From assembly GCA_026120035.1 (NCBI GenBank), contig JALRME010000001.1, positions 1,687,909-1,751,908 of the forward strand: a stretch of 64,000 nt of DNA, written 5' to 3'. Origin of the DNA: Coleophoma eucalyptorum (lineage: Eukaryota; Ascomycota; Leotiomycetes; Helotiales; Dermateaceae). This document shows, in pieces, positions 24,287 to 35,265 of this stretch (position 1 is its first letter; the number at the start of each line of letters is the position of its first letter). The notes under the pieces are model-generated. The model did not search any database. It was not told where the DNA came from and worked only from the letters and a program-made list of their open reading frames with translations. A program made the position numbers and the translations under genes.

Positions 24287-27200
24287 TTATGGACAACATC
24301 CAGCCCGCCTCACCGGCCACGGAAGGGACTTCGGCTTCGAGAGAAAGTGCACGCCTGGAGAGTCAACGTGCCCTTGAGCTGCGCAAGTAAGCAAAACCCT
24401 GCACAGTGCAGCGCACGCACCTACATCCATCAACCAGGTTGCTAACTCATGTGACAGGTTCTTTGCTCCCACCGAACGGGATGCTGGAAGTGATGTCGGC
24501 TTCAATGAAACCCTCAATGAAGATGGAGCGCTGAGCTCATATGCTGAAAATCTGTTGTGGCGAATGAGAGGTGCTCATGCTATGGTAAGGTACGTTCTCT
24601 AAATCTTGAGTTGGGCATTCCTTCGCTCAATCTCTCCAGCCTGATAGATCGCCAAGAGCAATTCTTCTTGGGCGGTGCCATACGCGATGGTGGTGGCGAG
24701 GATGACTATGATGAATTGGAATGCACCGAGAGTAGTCAGTGGTTCGGATGTTCATCGGTTCCTACGCCTGGAGGCCTTTGTGAGGTATATGGACCTCTTC
24801 CTATGTTACATGTCCGAGTCTAACCTCCCACCAGAACACACTTGCTACGGATCTGAAAAATGATGAGTATCCATGCTTCATTGTCAGTGACCTGTCAAAG
24901 GACGAAAGATTCGCCTCTTTGCCTGTTGTCAATGGTTCAATTGCTTCCTACCGTTTCTATGCTGGAACGCCCATCACAACTGACAGCGGCATCAAAATTG
25001 GCTCTTTCTTCTTCTTCGATGACAAGCCTCGTGCAGGCCTCTCCTACACTCAAAGGAAATGTATGTGACGCCAAACCCTGTATATTACAAACTGCACTAG
25101 TATTTATACCCAACAGATCTATATTACACTGCTAGGAATGTAATGAAGCATTTGGAGTTGAAAAGAGAAGCTGCGGAACGTCGGAGGGTGGCTTTGATGT
25201 CGAAAGGAATTGCAACGGTAAGTGACTATTTCATACCTCTGGTATTCTCCTTCCGACAAGCGCCAAACTGAACGTCATGGTTCCACTGGGCTCTCTCAGT
25301 TCTGGCAGTCGCTGGCTTATCGTCACTGTGTTGCAAAACGTCCAACTGCCAGTTCTGACAAATACTACAGTTTTTAGAACGTTCTTCTCACGAAGGTTTT
25401 GATGGCTCTACAGTTTCAGAAGAGCACACAGCAGAAAAGAGCGATGAAATTAGCCTACCAGATCACTCTCCTCAAGTGCCAGTAAGCGTCCTTTTAACCT
25501 CCATAGATAATTTAACTAAACGATGTAGCTGGAATTGCTGTCATCCCAGCATGTAGAAACCAATTATTTGAAACCCCATGAGCCAGAAAAATCTGTAACA
25601 GAGTCAAAGAGAGAGGAAGCATCAACGGTTCTTGATCGGATAAGATCTACTCTTGATCATGCCGCAGAAATACTCCGGGATTCACTTGAACTTGAAGTTG
25701 GAGGTGTCGTGTTTCTTGATACCACAGAAGGCTATACCGACACAGCCGCTACAGATGCATACTTTGATTCAGAAACGAACCTAGGGGCACATGTAGAGGA
25801 AATTGTGCTCGAAAGGGTTGGCCTCGAGGAGGCATCACGACAAGCATCAAGTGACAGCTTGACGGCACGACCATTGCACACGGGACCTGAAGATAGCGAG
25901 CGATATCTTTCACAAGGCTCCATCAGAAGCTCAACTGATAAATACCAAGCTGCCAAAGTCCAAGCTATAAGCACAGCAGAGATTGCTAAATGGGCCCCTG
26001 ATACGAAGGTTGATGGCAAGACTTTGCAAACGTTCCTAAATTCTTATCCTAAGGGTAATGTCTGGTACGTAGATGAAGACGGGTTTTTCTCGTCATTAGA
26101 GGAGGCGCAAGGGGAAGTAAAGCAGACAAGAGGAAGACTTAATAGCAGCAGACGTTCTGCAGGACTATTAGACCCCACAAAAAGACAAGCAGAAGTAGCT
26201 GTACTTTCTAGTGTCTTTCACAAAGCCAGACAGATAATTTTCCTGCCATTATGGGATGCAGGTGGAGGTAACCAGATCTTTTCATCGGTGGTTACCAAGC
26301 TGATTCTTCATAGATCGATGGTACTCAGGTTGTTTTGTGTGGTCTCAGTCCGCAGTACCAGTCTTCACGGTGGAATCTGAGATTTCATATTTATCTGCGT
26401 TCACGAATTCGGTCATGGTTGAGATTAGTAGACTTGATGCGATATCTGCCAACAAGATTAAATCAGACTTTATCAGCAGTATCTCTCACGAGTTTCGAAG
26501 CCCTCTACACGGCATTCTTGCAAGTGCAGACTTTTTACGGGAATCAGAATTAGACTCTTCTCAACTTGAATTTATCTCCACAATACAGAACTGTGGAGGG
26601 ACACTCTTGGTAAATCCCCTCATAGCCTGGAATATGCCCATAGTGGATCTGATTATGTCTAGGACACCATAAATCATGTTTTGGACTACTCAAAGATTAA
26701 TTCTTTTGAAACGAAAGGCAATCAGCAAGGTAATCAGAGAAAATTCACAGTCATTCGGGCCATACTGATTGAGTTCAAAGGCACAATTTCTAATGAACTT
26801 TATGCCATCAGCAATGTGGCACTATTGTGTGAAGATATCGTGAATGGCATGATTGCAGCAAAAGAATTTCGCGCCACTGATGAAGGAATGCCTTTATCAT
26901 CATACTCGCAACCTGTCCACCTACAAGGTGAAAAAGGTTCGGAAGTAGTCATTATCCTTGACATAGAGCGTCGGGAATGGAGTTTCAGGCTTCAAGCAGG
27001 TATGCAATCCAAGCATGGCATGTTTTGTACCATGCTAAGCATTACCTAGGTGCAATTCGGCGAATAATCATGAATATTTTCGGTAACGCCCAAAAATATA
27101 CCAAGTCCGGCTTTATACTAGTTGATCTACGTGCCAGAGAAACATCTGTGGAAGATTACCATACGGTACCTGCAGGCACTGGCAAGATGCTCTCTCTTCA

Positions 27201-28756
27201 TATTCGAGATTCAGGCCGTGGGATGTCGACAGAGTATATACAGAGAAAGCTCTACCATCCTTTTGCCCAAGAAGATTCATTTGCTCCAGGGGTCGGACTT
27301 GGCCTATCAATTGTGTAGGTACACCTGGTTTTTACTAAATTATTTCTACGCTAATGGCCGCAGATGGAGCATAGTTAATAAGCTTGGGGGAAGAATTCAT
27401 GTCCGAAGTGAACTAGGGAAAGGAACTGACGTCGAGGTCACTCTACCCCTTGAAAGCATCGAAGCTGAAGATAATGGCTCCTTACCTACATCGGGACCCA
27501 TCAGTGATGGTGAAAAAGCTATAAAGAAGCTTCGTACTGAATTTTCGGACAAATTCGTTGTTATTATCCCGGATAACAACAAGGACTCTCGCGCCACAAC
27601 ACACGTATGGGAATGTATTAAGAAGTACTGCATTGATTGGTTTGGCTTCAAGTTGCAAAGTTACACTAACAAAGAGGATCTAAAATCTGCCGATCTTGTA
27701 ATCATGGGAACAGACAACGAAGATTGTGTGGCGAAACGCGTCTTAGTTGTTTGCAAGGAAGTCTTGTCCTTGACCCAGCATGATCGAAGCTTATATACAT
27801 ATCCATTTGCAAGAACTTCCTATCCAGTCGGCCCTTTCAAACTTGCAAGATGCATTCTTGCTTTGTTGAATCAAGATCCATCCACGGTGGATTTACACTC
27901 TACTAGGTCTATCTCAACACAGACACCTCTAGAGTCTCCTGAAGAGGGAAAGAGGCTTGACTACGATTTCATGTGTATTCATGGAGGAGTAGAACTAAGC
28001 TTGCAACCACCAGTACCTCCTGCAGTGGTCATTGCCAAATCCGATACGATAGAACGTCGCACTGTAATCCAACATGATGAAGATACATTAGCGGGATTCA
28101 AGGCTTTGACCCTTCAGGATATCTCGCCCGGTTTCCAACCAAAGTTACCTTCAAAGCTGACTTCCAAGATGAAGAATAATACTTCTCATTCAATCGACGC
28201 CACTATCAAGCCGAAAGAGCCATCGCAGTCTCCTCCACAAGGAAAACCTCTGAACATTCTAGCTGTGGATGACAATGCGATCAATCTTCAACTGTTGATT
28301 CGATATCTCAAGAAGAGGAAGGAGGATGTGATTAGCACAGCGACCAATGGGCTAGAAGCAGTAGCAGCTGTGCGGAATTCCGCGAACAGCCCGTTCGATA
28401 TTATTTTCATGGACATCTCCATGCCAGAGATGGATGGATTCGAAGCTACAAAACTCATCCGATCTTTCGAGCGGAAACTCAGGCGAAGACCCTCATGTGC
28501 TGGTTCTCTCGGTCCACCCACACCTCTGCCGGTCATAACAACCTCTGAGAGCGTTTTTTTCCAGGGATCGGGCGACGAGGTTTTAGAAGCGGCCAAGAAG
28601 AATGCCTATGTCGTGGCTCTGACCGGACTTGGGAGTCGAAGTGCAAGGGATCAGGCTGAGGAGCTTGGGTTCGATGAATTCCTGACCAAGCCCGTTAGTT
28701 TCGCGAGAGTTGGGGAGTTATTAAGATACTTGAGCGAACAAAAGAAGAATAACTGA
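24283..28756 (+). CDS. hybrid histidine kinase, GAF-like - HisKA - HATPase - REC, 1265 aa
   Basis: Twelve exons: 24283-24386, 24458-24589, 24640-24784, 24835-25060, 25117-25217, 25371-25481, 25529-26267, 26314-26609, 26663-26729, 26781-26999, 27050-27314 and 27364-28756. Together they give 1265 codons plus stop. Residues about 70-205 look like a GAF sensor (FYAGTPITTDSGIKIGSFFF, then DDKPR). A long variable linker follows. The H-box SISHEFRSPLHGI has the phospho-acceptor His at about 578. ATP-binding boxes are NIFGNAQKYT, IRDSGRGMS and GVGLGLSIV. The receiver starts near 1098 (ILAVDDNAINLQLL), with phospho-Asp at about 1151 in IFMDISMPEMDG and Lys at about 1243 in FLTKPVS. It should autophosphorylate and feed a His-phosphotransfer relay to a MAPK or regulator. 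No transmembrane segment is seen, so it is probably cytosolic. The start could also be the in-frame ATG at 24289. Confidence 0.9.
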
Positions 28757-29145
28757 GGGGGGTACGATGATATGATACGCATGAGCGTTACATGACCTGT
28801 ACAATAGTATTCGGAATTGCGGGTGCGTGTTATAGATACTCTTTATGAATAGATATGATTGGAAATGGTTACGAGCAAAGGACAAATACTCTGTTACCTT
28901 GAATGCTGATTTATCATGACCTCGAGCTATAGTATAGTACATAAATAATTGCAACGAGCACGAAGCCGTATATCTTCAAGTTACCCCCAAAAGGCGTAGC
29001 GATACTGGTGACATCATCGTGATAAGCAATCAGAATGACTATCAATACCGCATGTTCATATTGCAAAAGACACTCACCATTGAAAACATCCACCTCTTAT
29101 GCCTATACTTCAAAACCCTCGTTTCTACCTCAAGGTACCATTGTT
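28757..29145. other. short intergenic region, kinase 3' end to FAD oxidase start
   Basis: These 389 bp contain no gene. They are AT-rich and must hold the kinase terminator and the promoter of the FAD oxidase starting at 29146. Confidence 0.45.
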
Positions 29146-30997
29146 ATGGCTCACTCTTCGCTACAAATTGGGTGCTTTCTAGCAATCAGCACACTAGTTA
29201 GTGGTAGTTTAGCCCAGCTCCAAGTCCCTCTGGATACTGGCACATACGGGGCAGTTCCAGAAGTTGTAAGCCCCCCCCCCCCCACCTCCATCCACTCCCC
29301 CGTGAAAGGGTTAGAATCCTTCTTCTATTATGTCATGGGAATATTTCTTGATTTGTTTTTCTTCTTCAAAAGTGCACGGCCTTGTCACAACAACTGCCTG
29401 GATCAGTGAGCTACCCTGGGGATGCAGAATATGCGACTCAGGAATCGCAATACTGGTCACTTCTCCAAGCTGAACAATTACCGCACTGCCGTGTTGCACC
29501 TGAGAGTACGGAAGATGTGGCGAGTGTGTTGAAGATACTCGGTCGGTTCGATGGGCCTTTTAGTATTAAGAGTGGTGGCCACTCCTCGAATGTCAATGCT
29601 TCGAATGTGGATAATGGTGTGGCGGTTGACCTTTGCAGGATGAAGGATTTTTTAATCGCTGGCGATAAGAAGTCAATACTGGTAGGTGCTGGGGTGCGAT
29701 GGCGTGAGGTCTATGAGGCTCTTGAAATGGATGGCTTGATGGTCACAGGTGGGAGAGCTGGTGCTGTGGGTGTGGGTGGTTATCTACTTGGAGGTCCGCT
29801 GAGTACTGTGCTGAGGTTTGGTCTTCTGCTGATATTGTGGCATAGGAGGTATCTCATACTACTCAAACTTGAATGGTTGGGCATGCGACAGCGTAGAGTC
29901 TTTTGAGGTATGGCACCGAAAATTTTCCGACTACTACAAGCAGTGATATTCACACAGATAGGTCGTCTTAGCTAATGGGACTCTTGTGGAAGCAAGTCAA
30001 AGTCAATGGCCTGATCTCTTCAAAGCACTGAAAGGAGGCGGTAGTAATTTTGGTATCGTCACAAATATCCGTCTCAAGACTTTCGAAGCGAAACCTCTAC
30101 GTACTGCCGTGGTGCTATATTCATGGGAGCAGATGCCTGAAATCATAGCAGCGCAAGTAAGATTTGCAGAAAAAGCGCACAAGAACACTGGAGCTACGAC
30201 TTCTTTGTCAATGTACCGAGATCCAAACAAGAAGACATTCTTTGGCATTGCAGCCCTTGCTAGTGTTGATCAAAATCTGCATACACCTGTTCTGGAGCAG
30301 TTCTTCACAATCCAGAGTATCTCAATCCAGGAAACGCTTCGGAACATGTCTGAATTGGCTGCGGATATGGATGCGGGTAGCCCTAATGGGTTGAGGTAGG
30401 TAGCACGATGCTGCAAATTTATGGTGCTGATGGTTGCAGACAATATAGAAGCACGATGACCATCAAGAACAACGGAGCACTAGCGTCATTTATCGCGGAA
30501 CACTTCAAGCGCTGTGTGAGCCATGTAAAGTACGCTCAAGACCCATCATTCCTACCTGGGCTCCTGGTACAACCATTAACAATACCACATATCAAGAGGC
30601 AAGGAAACTCGATGGGATTGGAATATGAAGACAAGCCTCTCATCCGTAAGAATTCTGTCCAGTCAACCAAGTGTCAACCTAGACTAATTTCGAAGTTATC
30701 TCCCTCGAGGTGCGGTGGTCTATGAAAAGTAAGGACGAGCTATACGTATCTTTGATAGCATCCTTTATGGCGGCATGCGAAGAAGAAGCTCGAGACAAGG
30801 ATCTGCTGCACCCTTTCAAGTATATCAATTATGCTTCTGTCGAGCAGGATGCATTTGCTGGGCTAAGGTATCAGGGCAGGATTGGAGAGCTTCAATCAGT
30901 GAAGGATCGCTATGATCCAGAGCGGTTTTTCGATCAGAGATTGAGTCAGATATTCAGCATTTTAGAGAGGCATAGCCCTGAACATTCACGCCTCTAA
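29146..30997 (+). CDS. secreted FAD-linked oxidoreductase, berberine-bridge (BBE) type, 514 aa
   Basis: Exons 29146-29265, 29373-29793, 29846-29907, 29962-30395, 30440-30645 and 30696-30997 give 514 codons plus stop. The N-terminus is a signal peptide (GCFLAISTLVSGSLAQ). The PCMH-type FAD domain carries IKSGGHSS, whose His at about 110 is the expected 8-alpha-histidyl FAD attachment site, then the GRAGAVGVGG loop, GGGISYYSNLNGW and GGGSNFGIVT. The C-terminal BBE segment is YINYASVEQDAF through KDRYDPERFF. The loop that carries the second flavin-linking Cys in bicovalent members (GACPxVG) reads GRAGAVG, so a single covalent bond is expected. It should oxidise an alcohol, sugar or alkaloid-like substrate with O2, substrate unknown. 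Intron 1 contains a 13-C run, and the third exon's upstream donor is a weak GTCCGC. A paralogue lies at 60698. Confidence 0.88.
29271..29283 (+). repeat. 13-bp C homopolymer just inside an intron
   Basis: Thirteen C residues start at the sixth base of intron 1 of the FAD oxidase, immediately after GTAAG. The run could affect U1 pairing at +6 and is prone to length change. Confidence 0.9.
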
Positions 30998-31972
30998 GCA
31001 CTAACTGCGGCGTTGCAGTCTCCCCATCTTATCAGACGACCATCACCACGCATCACGAGGTGCGAATTGATGCCAGGACCCTTGAAAAGATGCAAAACAG
31101 ATCAGTCATATCAAGTCTGTAAGCTAAGCATTACAGAATATCCTCGTCGCTTATGTCCGTGTATTAGCTGAGAAAGCAACCGAGCAAACATGTGAAGTGG
31201 AGCAAGAAGCCCAAAGGCTGCAGGCTCATGACCTGGGCTATGATGAGGGGTTGTCTTTCAAAGTCCCCACTGTATGGGTAGCCTTGATGTCGTGATGACT
31301 TGGAACCTGCCGTCCGGCTCTGACCTTGGATGTACAAGTTGAGGTACCGACCAAGCAAGGTACAAGTACAAACAGTTGGGACGGCCAAGACAAGAGAGAG
31401 TGGGGATGGTGGGGGATGCTCGTTACTTATTCGACGCACTCGCACCCCGCAAAGCAACACAAGGGTACCAGGGCAGTAGAGCGGTCTCAGGTCAATATTG
31501 ACTTCACTTCAACTTCAACCTCCTCTTTTCACTTCTATTTCAAGGTCATGGACTGTCCGTGGCCCACATAGGATTCAATCGGAATTGTTGTCTACCAGCT
31601 GAGCACACTGGAGGAAACAACCGGGTCATAACTAACGTCCGAAAGGCCGAAAGGCACCTGCACCGTCAACTGCCAGCCGGGGCGGCCTAGCGAGCGCGAG
31701 CTCCGAGGCAGCCAGCCATGACATCAAATCCGGCGTTGCCCTGAAAGTCAAAATGCGGCGAGTGAATTACAGCATCCTTCGCCGTCGTCCGGCTCGGGTC
31801 TGTTTACAAATCTTCGTCAGAGAAGCAAGAATTTATGTGCTGTGATCTGTCTTTCACGATGCATTGCTATGCGTGTCGTCCTTGATCTTGCGACTGAGAA
31901 GAGTCGGAATTCACAGTTGCTCATCAACCCAATTCATTCCTTACTCGAGGACCACTCAGCACAACACTCAAC
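30998..31972. other. promoter and leader region of the glycosyltransferase gene
   Basis: These 975 bp lack coding features. A pyrimidine-rich tract (TTCAACTTCAACCTCC-like) lies near 31500-31530, and GC-rich sequence follows towards 31750. The region holds the promoter of the gene at 31973. Confidence 0.45.
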
Positions 31973-34736
31973 ATGGCGGACACAAGCCTGGAAAAGGCCG
32001 CGCACCGGCAGTATCGACATCTGAACATGTCGAATCGGTTTGCGCATAGCAAAGTCCAGGTCCTCCGCGATGGACGCTTCTCCCTCCACACGAATGACCA
32101 TTCGAATCATCTTCAGGCTTACCTTGAGAAGCGGGCGAAAAAACGACCATTGGGGGGCCAGGTACGGAGAAAGACACAGAAGAAGGATCCGATAGACTAC
32201 AAAGCTGTGTTGGGCGCGTACGAAGGTCTCCCGAGGATCAATATTGCTATACATATTGTGGGTTCGCGAGGAGATGTGCAGCCTTTCATTCCAATAGCAC
32301 AAGCTCTGTCTAAACCACCATACTCCCACCGAGTGCGGATCTGCACCCACCCGGTATTTAAAGACCTTGTTGAAGAGAATGGAATTGAGTTCTTCTCAAT
32401 TGGTGGCGACCCTGCCAGTTTGATGGCTTATATGGTGAAAAACCCGGGACTCATGCCGGGAATGGAGTCGTTGCGAGCTGGAGATGTCGGCAAGCGACGA
32501 GTGGAGATGGCAGAGATACTGGATGGTGCCTGGAGGAGTTGTATCGAATCTGGGAATGGTTTGCCAGAAGATGCAAATGTTATAAGGTCCAGAAAGGAGG
32601 AAGACATGCGTCTGTTTATTGCAGACGCCATCATTGCAAATCCGCCGAGTTATGCACATGTACATTGTGCTGAGAAACTTTCCATACCGCTCCAGCTCAT
32701 CTTCACAATGCCCTGGTCACCAACACAAGCATTCCCGCACCCTCTTGCAAATATCGAGCCTTCTAATGTTGATCCAAGCATTACGAACTATTTATCATAC
32801 TCTATGATGGAGCTTCTAGCATGGCAAGGTCTTGGAGACATCATCACTCGGTTTCGAGTCAAGACTTTGAATTTGGACCCTATAAGTCCACTATGGGGAC
32901 ACTTACTGCTTTCGAGGATGAAAGTTCCGTTTACATATCTCTGGTCACAACAGCTCATCCCAAAACCCAAAGATTGGGGCCCGCATATTAACATAGCAGG
33001 ATTCTCATTTCTTCCGTTGGCCTCTTCGTATAAGCCACCAGAAGATTTAATGACTTTCCTTGATGCCGGTCCACCGCCAGTATATATTGGATTTGGCTCG
33101 ATTGTGGTTGATCGTCCTGCAGAGCTTACCAAAACAATCTTTGGTGCAATCAAGCGCACCGGTGTAAGAGCACTTGTTTCGAAAGGCTGGGGAGGACTAG
33201 GAGAGGATACGCCACCTGAGGGCGTTTTCATGCTTGGAAATTGTCCCCACGATTGGCTGTTCCAGCACGTATCGTGTGTTGTTCACCACGGGGGAGCTGG
33301 TACAACCGCCATCGGCCTTGCAATGGGGAAGCCCACGGTCATAGTTCCATTCTTCGGTGATCAGCCATTTTGGGGAGCAATGGTTTTTAGAGCTGGTGCG
33401 GGTCCAGAACCAGTCCCGTACAAGAAGATGACAGAGGAAACCCTTGCTCATAGTATTAACTTAGCTCTTGGCCCTGAAATCCAAGCGGCTGCAGAGTCCA
33501 TGGGCAGAATGATAGTCCAGGAGAAGCCAGGAGCTGCCGAGGCTGCGAGATACTTTTCAGAGGCTATTGATTTAAAAAGAATGAGATGTTATCTCAGCCC
33601 AGACAGAGTTGCTGTATGGCGGGTCAGGAAGTCCAATTTACAACTTAGTAACGTAGCGGTAACTGCGCTAATGGCTAGTGGTCATCTGACTTTCGAGCAT
33701 ATCAAGCCGTAAGTATTCCACAAAGAAAGACCCTTGCAGAATCTCTCTGACATACGCAAGGATTCGACACATAGACTGGTATGTGGACGAAGGTGCAGAA
33801 GGGCCATCTTTCGGTGTGCTGGGAGCCGTCTCAGAGACAGCGGTGAATATGTGGATGAGTGTGGCAGATTATTGTACCGGCATATCCAAAACCATGCGTG
33901 GAGATGTTGAGAAAGGTACGAAGGATAGCTTTGAGCTTGTCAACTCCAAAGAGGCTGTCCACGGTGATGGTGCGGATCTTGATGCTTTACACACAATTCC
34001 AACAAGGATTGATATCCGACCAGCAGACACATACCCACAAGGACGACTGGAATACATAGCATACCGCATGGCGTCAAAGACAGCGCGGAAGCCTGACAAG
34101 AAGAAACGCCGCAGCTGGAAACAAAGGAAACTTGATCAACAAGCTCAAGCTTTCTCTAGGTCAAAAGACATGCGATCCACCGTTGAGCATAAGCATGGAA
34201 AGATTCATGGTATAGCTCATGAAACTCGGCATTTTGTAGGCTCGATGCTCGGTGCTAGTCTCAAAGCTCCCGTTTCGTTCTTCTACAATCTGGCAAACGG
34301 CTGCCACAACTTACCCTCTTATTGTTTCGGTGACGACACAGTACGTCGCCGTGATAAGATTACTGGCTTCGGAAGTGGTGTCAAGGCGGCAACAAAAGGA
34401 TATGGACTCAATATGTATGATGCTTTCACGGGTCTTGTAACGCAGCCTTATCGGGGCGTCAAGAAACATGGTGCGGCAGGTTTTGGCAAGGGAGTAGGGA
34501 GAGGGATTGGAGGGCTATTCATGAAGACCTTTGCAGCTCAATTCGGATTAATTGGATATACCCTGAAAGGGGTTGAGAAGCAAATAGGGAAAAGGCGTTC
34601 GAGGGACCTGAAAGCGAAACTTATTGCTATTAGGTTGCGACAGGGTCTAATGGAGTATGAGATGGCATCTGAGGAGGAAAAGGCGTTGATTTTGGAGAGG
34701 TGGAACAAGATTTCTCAGGCGCAACAACAAAGTTGA
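31973..34736 (+). CDS. sterol-type UDP-glycosyltransferase with VPS13/ATG2-like C-terminal region, 903 aa
   Basis: Exons 31973-33708 and 33761-34736 (intron 52 nt) give 903 codons plus stop. After a basic N-terminus, a GT28-type N-terminal domain begins near residue 90 with IAIHIVGSRGDVQPFIPIAQ. The C-terminal donor-binding domain has IGFGSIVV, NCPHDWLFQHVSCVVHHGGA and GTTAIGLAMGKPTVIVPFFG, then DQPFWG. This is the layout of sterol 3-beta-glucosyltransferases (UGT80/Atg26 class). The GRAM and PH domains of Atg26 are not present. Residues about 600-900 form a separate basic region. Its stretch FTGLVTQPYRG...GFGKGVGRGIGGLF resembles the glycine-rich amphipathic repeats at the C-termini of VPS13 and ATG2. 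Membrane-associated lipid glycosylation is inferred. It converges with the amine oxidase. Confidence 0.88.
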
Positions 34737-35265
34737 CGGATACATATATTTTAAATTTATTGTCGGATACTAAACTAGATTGGTGTTGATGAGGAAGTTT
34801 TTGGGTGTTGAAGGCCAAGATTAGGATAATTGCAGCGGTCGGCAGACCGGTCATGTTTGTATAATACCACCTAGATACCACTGAAGCTTTGTAATAGGAA
34901 GCATTACGCGTGGGACTCCCCAACATTGTGATCGTGCTCTCTACAAAACCAATGGAATAGACGATAAAGGCGTCGAGCCCGCTAACCAACCAAGTTTTCT
35001 TGGTCCGACGGTGTAGGCAGTTTACAAATATAATCGGTAATATTCTGATCATATGCTTGCTCACTTGTTTACTCTTGACTTCCCGTATAAGGGATATGAT
35101 ATCGTGCGCTTTCATGTGCTCATAATATTTGCAGGCTCTACCCAAACAGAGAGGGATTCTTAATAGACATATAGGTACATATATCATCTTGTATCTTCAC
35201 AGGGGACAAACACTCTCAGTTGTATATCATATAGCCACACAATCTCTAAACTCACGACACCACGT
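34737..35265. other. shared 3' region between convergent genes
   Basis: These 529 AT-rich bp lie between the glycosyltransferase stop and the amine oxidase stop on the other strand. No gene is seen. Both 3' UTRs are expected here. Confidence 0.5.
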
